From an uncultured Collinsella sp. (lineage in GTDB: Bacteria; Actinomycetota; Coriobacteriia; Coriobacteriales; Coriobacteriaceae), in NCBI GenBank assembly GCA_902491345.1, contig CABUHI010000029.1, forward strand, positions 1 through 18,798: a DNA stretch of 18,798 bases, given 5' to 3'. The notes below the pieces were generated by a model, which was not told the origin of the DNA, made no database searches, and saw only the letters and a program-made list of their open reading frames with translations. The position numbers were made by a program, and so were the translations under genes. This document shows, piece after piece, positions 15,348 through 18,798 of this stretch; within the stretch, counting starts at the first letter, position 1, and each line of letters opens with the position of its first letter.

Positions 15348-15395
15348 TTTGCCTGATAAAACCTGCCAAAATAAACCTGTCCCTTTTTGGTAGGT
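15348..15395 (+). repeat. Dispersed intergenic hairpin element, copy 2
   Basis: 48 bases nearly identical to 16555-16603, ending in the 20-bp core CCTGTCCCTTTTTGGTAGGT. The arms ACCTGCCAAAA (15361-15371) and TTTTGGTAGGT (15385-15395) form an 11-bp stem with one G-U and a 13-base loop. It ends 19 bases before the dehydrogenase start codon, so it would lie in the leader or promoter of that gene. Confidence 0.8.
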
Positions 15396-15414
15396 CAAGC
15401 GGAGAGGACTGCTT

Positions 15415-16350
15415 GTGAACATCCTGGTTTTGCCGCCCGTCAACGACCGTCATCGCGCAATTCTTGAGTCGAGCGCTCCGGGCGAGGACTTTATCTACAC
15501 GAGCGCCGACGCCGCCACGCGCGAGCAGGTCGCCGATGCCGACGTGATCTTGGGCAACATCGACCCTGACATGCTCACAGCATGCGAGCATCTCCAGCTG
15601 TTGCAACTGCAGACCGCGGGCTATGACGATTACTTGGCCGCCGGCACCGTGCCAGCCGACGCTAAGCTTTCCTGCTCGGTGGGCGCCTACGGCCAGGCTG
15701 TGAGCGAGCACATGTTTGCCATGGTCCTTTCCATGATGAAGCGCCTGCCCGGCTATCACGACTTGCAGCGCGAGCATCGCTGGGAGGATTTGGGGCCGGT
15801 CACCTCGCTCAAAAGCGCCAATGTGCTGGTGCTGGGCGCGGGCGATATCGGCGGCCACTTCGCCACGCTCTGCCGCGGCATGGGCGCGCACGTCCGCGGC
15901 ATCAAGCGCCATCCGCTCGTCTACCCCATTGTGTTTGAGGACATGGACGGCATGGACGCCCTATCCGAGCGCCTGGCCGAGGCTGACATCGTCGCATCCT
16001 TTATGCCCAGCACACCCGAGACCCGCGGCCTGGCGAACGCCGAGTTCTTCGCCGCGATGAAACCGGGCGCCTTCTTTGCCAACGGCGGCCGCGGCGATCT
16101 TGTGGTCGCCGACGACTTGGTTGCCGCCTTGGAGTCGGGACATCTCGCCGGCGCCGCGGTCGACGTCACCGACCCCGAGCCGCTGCCTGAGACAAGCCCG
16201 CTGTGGGATGCGCCCAACATGCTCATCACGCCGCACGTCTCCGGCTGGTTCCACCTGGCAGCCACGCTCAATAATGTGGTCGACATTGCCGCAGAGAATC
16301 TGCGTCACCTGCAAGCCGGCGAGACGCTTCGATGCTGGATCGAGCACTAG
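15415..16350 (+). CDS. D-isomer-specific 2-hydroxyacid dehydrogenase
   Basis: 311 residues from GTG 15415, with GGAGAGG (15401-15407) 7 bases upstream. It should reduce a 2-keto acid or oxidise a D-2-hydroxy acid with NAD(P)H in the cytoplasm. The Rossmann motif GAGDIGGHFA (141-150) follows VLVLG. The catalytic residues are Arg226 in NGGRGDLV, Glu255 in DVTDPEPLP and His274 in TPHVSGW, so the family triad is complete. The segment AYGQAVSEHMFAMVLSMMKRL (91-111) is the conserved inter-domain helix. Basic residues after the Rossmann strand (GIKRHP) could favour NADPH. The substrate is not predictable. It stands alone, preceded by the dispersed hairpin element and followed by two hairpins. Confidence 0.92.
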   Translation: MNILVLPPVNDRHRAILESSAPGEDFIYTSADAATREQVADADVILGNIDPDMLTACEHLQLLQLQTAGYDDYLAAGTVPADAKLSCSVGAYGQAVSEHMFAMVLSMMKRLPGYHDLQREHRWEDLGPVTSLKSANVLVLGAGDIGGHFATLCRGMGAHVRGIKRHPLVYPIVFEDMDGMDALSERLAEADIVASFMPSTPETRGLANAEFFAAMKPGAFFANGGRGDLVVADDLVAALESGHLAGAAVDVTDPEPLPETSPLWDAPNMLITPHVSGWFHLAATLNNVVDIAAENLRHLQAGETLRCWIEH

Positions 16351-16353
16351 GGT

Positions 16354-16377
16354 TCCGCCGTTCTAACGAACGGCGGA
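16354..16377 (+). terminator. Hairpin directly after the dehydrogenase gene
   Basis: TCCGCCGTT (16354-16362) pairs with AACGGCGGA (16369-16377) around 6 bases. No T-run follows, so it may protect the 3' end or act with the next hairpin. Confidence 0.55.
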
Positions 16378-16398
16378 CCGGTCGACGCTGTGCGCCGC

Positions 16399-16484
16399 CC
16401 AGAGCGACAATTTGCCATTCAAAAGGCAAGGCATGACCAGAAGGTCTATGCCTTGCCTTTTTCATGCCAACTTGTTCGCTCTGG
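16399..16484. terminator. Long compound hairpin; inner part a strong terminator
   Basis: The inner arms AAAAGGCAAGGCAT (16421-16434) and ATGCCTTGCCTTTT (16448-16461), with a further ACC/GGT pairing, end in a T-run on either strand. The outer arms CCAGAGCGA (16399-16407) and the complementary segment ending CGCTCTGG (to 16484) are also inverted with mismatches, extending the structure to about 86 bases. It would terminate the dehydrogenase transcript and could also stop minus-strand transcripts. It may be a small mobile palindrome. Confidence 0.7.
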
Positions 16485-16711
16485 ACATCGCTCGCTGACG
16501 TTTGCCCAACCTGTGGTGTCTTAACAATTCTGTCCAGCTGTTGGCATTGCGGCATTTGCCCAGATAAAACCTGCCATAATGAACCTGTCCCTTTTTGGTA
16601 GGTTTGGTGCAATGGGGTCAGGTTGGCTTGCGCCATACCGGTAGTTCTGTCTGCGACACTCTCGCCAAAGTGATATCAAACATACATCTAGCGTTTTCGA
16701 CACTTCGCTTA
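16485..16711. other. Intergenic region without a supported gene
   Basis: Between the compound hairpin and the stop of the 60-residue ORF. Apart from the dispersed element at 16555-16603, only short overlapping frames without good start sites are present. A minus-strand frame near 16618-16682 reads MFDITLARVSQTELPVWRKPT and stops. It has no partner and may be gene debris. Confidence 0.5.
16555..16603 (+). repeat. Dispersed intergenic hairpin element, copy 3
   Basis: About 49 bases matching 15348-15395 with a few substitutions. The 20-bp core at 16584-16603 is identical to the other two copies. ACCTGCCA (16569-16576) and TGGTAGGT (16596-16603) pair with one G-U. Unlike copies 1 and 2, no plus-strand gene follows, so it may be a relic or a mobile repeat. 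Confidence 0.8.
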
Positions 16712-16894
16712 TTAGAGCCAGTCCGCCTCCTCGTCATAGCGGTCCGAATAGGCGTTACGCTTGAGTTCTTCAGCACTCGTTGGTCGCGCCTTGGACACGT
16801 CGACCCCTGACTCATGGCAAGCGTCGACGAACAGCTGTAAACCCCGATCAATAAGCTGAGCCCCACGCTCGGCCTTCATTTCTTCGGCTCGCAT
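16712..16894 (-). CDS. Small hypothetical protein (60 residues)
   Basis: Starts at ATG 16894, immediately after the TAA of the aminopeptidase gene (TAAATG), and ends at 16712. The sequence is hydrophilic and mostly helical-looking: MRAEEMKAERGAQLIDRGL, then VDACHESGVDVSKARPTSAEE, with an acidic/aromatic end YSDRYDEEADWL. There is no signal peptide or membrane segment. Codon use looks coding, and the abutting start favours translational coupling, but no strong ribosome site is present. I do not recognise the family. It could be a small accessory protein, an orphan antitoxin-like protein or the remnant of a longer gene. Confidence 0.5.
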   Translation of the reverse strand: MRAEEMKAERGAQLIDRGLQLFVDACHESGVDVSKARPTSAEELKRNAYSDRYDEEADWL

Positions 16895-18280
16895 TTAGAG
16901 TTCCACACTTTCGGCGCCGTTGATGTTGAGGTTGCGCTCGTAGAAGGCCGTGAGGGCGCGGATGGCACACATCACGTCGCGCACGCCGCCGGTCTCGTAG
17001 CTCGAGTGCATGGCCAGCTGCGGCAGGCCCACGTCTACGGCGTGCATGCTCGCCTGCATGTTCGACAGGTTGCCCAGGGTGGAGCCGCCGGCCATATCAC
17101 TCTTGTTGGCGAAGGCCTGCGTGGGCACGTCGGCGTCATCGCAAATAGCCTGGAACACCGCGCGGCTAAAGGCATCGGTGCAGTAGTGCTGGTTGGCGGC
17201 TTCCTTGATAACGATGCCGCCGTTGAGCACGACCTGGTTGCGGGCATCGCACTTCTCGGCGTGGTTGGGATGCACGGCATGCGCATTATCGCAGCTCACG
17301 AGCATCGAGGCGGCAAGTGCGCGATGGTACGACTCGTCATCGAAGCCCAGCGATCCGTTAATGCGGCGCAGCGCATCGGCCAAGAACGTCGACATGGCTC
17401 CCTGCTTGGTCTCGGAGCCAACCTCCTCGTTATCAAAGCAGCAGAAGACCGAGATATCGCGCGCGTTCCCAGCACCCAAAAATGCCTGCAGCGAGGTATA
17501 GGCGCAGGCCAGGTCGTCGAGCTTGGGCGTCGAGATAAACTCGTCGGCCCAGCCCCAAATGCGCGCATCCTGACGATTGACCAGGAACAGATCGCGGCCC
17601 AAAATTTGCTCGGGCTCAACGTCCAGCTCATCGGCAATCAGAGCGTCAAAATCTCCCTGCTTGAGTTCACCGGCGCTGATGAGCGGGCACAGGTCAACGG
17701 CTCGGTTGGGAGCAAAGCTCTCGTTAACGCCACGGTTCATATGGATGGCAAGGCTCGGAATAATGGCAACCTCGCGCTCGGTGGCGAGCAAGCGACTCTC
17801 GATGCGGTCACCCTCACGCACCAGCACGCGGCCCGCGAGCGCCAGCGGGCGGTCGAACCAGGTGTAGTCGATCATGCCGCCGTAGGCCTCGATGTTCAGG
17901 CGCAGCGTCTCGCCCGCGCCGTCGAGCTCGGGCACGGCCTTGACCTTAAACGTCGGCGAATCGCTGTGCGACGCCGTCAGCTGAAAATGATAGTCGCCGG
18001 CAACGCCGTCCTCGCCCCACGTAGCAGCCAGGTCCTCGCCCACCTTAAAGGCAACAACGCTCGAGGTGTTGCGCTGTGTGTAATAGCGACCGCCCGGCTC
18101 GATATCCCACGCCGCGTTCTCGGGCAGGTAGGTAAAGCCCGCCTCGTCGAGCTCGGCCATAATGGTCGCCGCCGTATGGAACATGCTGGGGCATGCCTCG
18201 ATAAAGTCGATGAGGTCGTTGGCGGCCTCGATATCGTCAGCCGTCACGTGCACGCGCTCGGGCGTTTCCTGATCCGTCAT
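16895..18280 (-). CDS. M18 family aminopeptidase (aspartyl aminopeptidase type)
   Basis: 461 residues from ATG 18280, chosen because GGGGAG lies just upstream. An in-frame ATG at 18391 would add a basic 37-residue tail with no ribosome site. The enzyme is a cytoplasmic dizinc peptidase that removes N-terminal, often acidic, residues. The conserved metal and catalytic motifs are visible: HSDSP (His105, Asp107), STPKLDDLA (bridging Asp near 255), DNEEVGS (Glu285, Glu286), SCDNAHAVHPNH (Asp331) and MHSSYETGG (His425). Length fits the bacterial ApeB/DNPEP family (about 430-480). A 60-residue ORF abuts its stop codon. It is divergent from the hydrolase gene at 18442. Confidence 0.93.
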   Translation of the reverse strand: MTDQETPERVHVTADDIEAANDLIDFIEACPSMFHTAATIMAELDEAGFTYLPENAAWDIEPGGRYYTQRNTSSVVAFKVGEDLAATWGEDGVAGDYHFQLTASHSDSPTFKVKAVPELDGAGETLRLNIEAYGGMIDYTWFDRPLALAGRVLVREGDRIESRLLATEREVAIIPSLAIHMNRGVNESFAPNRAVDLCPLISAGELKQGDFDALIADELDVEPEQILGRDLFLVNRQDARIWGWADEFISTPKLDDLACAYTSLQAFLGAGNARDISVFCCFDNEEVGSETKQGAMSTFLADALRRINGSLGFDDESYHRALAASMLVSCDNAHAVHPNHAEKCDARNQVVLNGGIVIKEAANQHYCTDAFSRAVFQAICDDADVPTQAFANKSDMAGGSTLGNLSNMQASMHAVDVGLPQLAMHSSYETGGVRDVMCAIRALTAFYERNLNINGAESVEL

Positions 18281-18441
18281 GCTCTCCCCTTTCGCTGGGT
18301 TGATGGTCCCTTCCAGCATACCCCGCCGCGCCAGCGCCGCACTCTTCATTCCGTGTTTAATCCCGCGCCGCTCGCCAAGTTGAGCCATCATGCCCGTGCA
18401 CCTTTTGCGACAATTACGCTAACAAGACGAGAGGAGCCGTC

Positions 18442-18798
18442 ATGAAGTCACGTAACATTGCCATCGCCTGCGGTGTCGCGGGAGTCGCCGTCGGCCTTGC
18501 CGCTGCCACCGGTATCGTTTATCACAAGCAAATCAAGTCCGCCGCGTCGCTCAAACGCTTGACCGGCTACGCGGATAGCTATGACCTGTACGCAATCGAC
18601 ATCGCCTACGACTACGATCTTGATCGCATTATCGCCGCTGGCGTGCGCGACGACCAGGCCTACATCGATGCCGTGGTGGCGCAGGTGCTGCCCGGTGTGC
18701 CGGTACATGTCCAGGCGCCCCAGTTTGCCTGCAGCGCTTTTGTCGCCGTAGATGCCGAAGGCCGCGTGCGCACCGGTCGCAATTACGACTTTAAGGAC
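18442..18798 (+). CDS. Membrane-anchored Ntn-type linear amide C-N hydrolase (5' part only)
   Basis: 119 residues are visible; the gene runs off the window. GAGGAG (18431-18436) lies 5 bases before ATG 18442. MKSRNIAIACGVAGVAVGLAAATGIVYHKQ (residues 1-30) is a signal or membrane anchor. A charged, Asp/Tyr-rich stretch follows. Residues 95-100, FACSAF, and GRNYDF (112-117) form the Cys-nucleophile and RN(Y/L)DF pair typical of choloylglycine-hydrolase-like or acyltransferase Ntn hydrolases, with Cys97 as the probable nucleophile. Such enzymes cleave linear amides, for example acylated amino acids, N-acyl amides or bile salts. Unlike classical bile-salt hydrolases, which begin MC, this one has ~96 residues ahead of the Cys. 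It would therefore be an exported enzyme needing processing. The substrate is unknown. Confidence 0.7.
   Translation, partial: MKSRNIAIACGVAGVAVGLAAATGIVYHKQIKSAASLKRLTGYADSYDLYAIDIAYDYDLDRIIAAGVRDDQAYIDAVVAQVLPGVPVHVQAPQFACSAFVAVDAEGRVRTGRNYDFKD

Noticed and set aside
16618..16866. 82-codon minus-strand frame overlapping the 60-residue ORF
   Set aside because: Composition is Ser/Thr/Arg-rich shadow type and it overlaps the better-supported small ORF; only its last ~21 codons fall outside.
17006..18445. Long plus-strand open frame (about 479 codons) opposite the aminopeptidase
   Set aside because: It mirrors a strongly recognised M18 aminopeptidase on the other strand; such antisense frames are expected in high-GC DNA and it has no recognisable domain.

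Overview
The window looks like chromosomal DNA from a Collinsella-type gut actinobacterium (class Coriobacteriia). This is inferred from high GC with strongly GC-ending codons, an SBP with a Tat-like lipoprotein signal, a methionine aminopeptidase carrying a SEC-C domain, and intergenic regions full of short repeated hairpin elements. No rRNA, tRNA, IS element or CRISPR array was seen, so the genus is a pattern-recognition call.

Layout. 1-1522 holds the 3' part of a divergent DXS-family thiamine-diphosphate enzyme, ending in a clear terminator. 1566-1979 is a repeat-rich intergenic region. It carries six copies of a 15-bp motif in alternating orientation at 40-41 bp spacing, then one copy of a 20-bp element found three times in the window, then a promoter. 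1980-5404 is a glutamate/polar-amino-acid ABC importer operon: lipoprotein, attenuating hairpin, two overlapping or adjacent permeases, ATPase. A class I glutamine amidotransferase-like gamma-glutamyl hydrolase (peptidase C26 family) follows at 5492-6301.

6414-9840 is a minus-strand block of visibly lower GC, probably acquired. It contains a DUF2975 membrane protein with its small XRE-type regulator, then a BcrA/LanF-like ABC exporter of one ATPase and two permeases. The second permease is broken by a one-base frameshift. 10071-12330 (minus) is a c-di-GMP/phosphorelay pair: a degenerate GGDEF-REC-HD-GYP protein whose last ~46 residues are out of frame, and a stand-alone Hpt protein.

12542-18798 is a mosaic of mostly single genes: alpha/beta hydrolase (-), radical SAM enzyme (+), map (+), D-2-hydroxyacid dehydrogenase (+), a 60-residue unknown ORF (-) abutting an M18 aminopeptidase (-), and the 5' end of a membrane-anchored Ntn/linear-amide hydrolase (+).

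The strongest candidates for something undescribed are the phased alternating inverted-repeat array (1580-1795), the shared 48-bp intergenic hairpin element (15348 and 16555, with a 20-bp core at 1845), and the DXS-like enzyme that lacks several canonical active-site residues. No unmistakable new multi-gene system was found.
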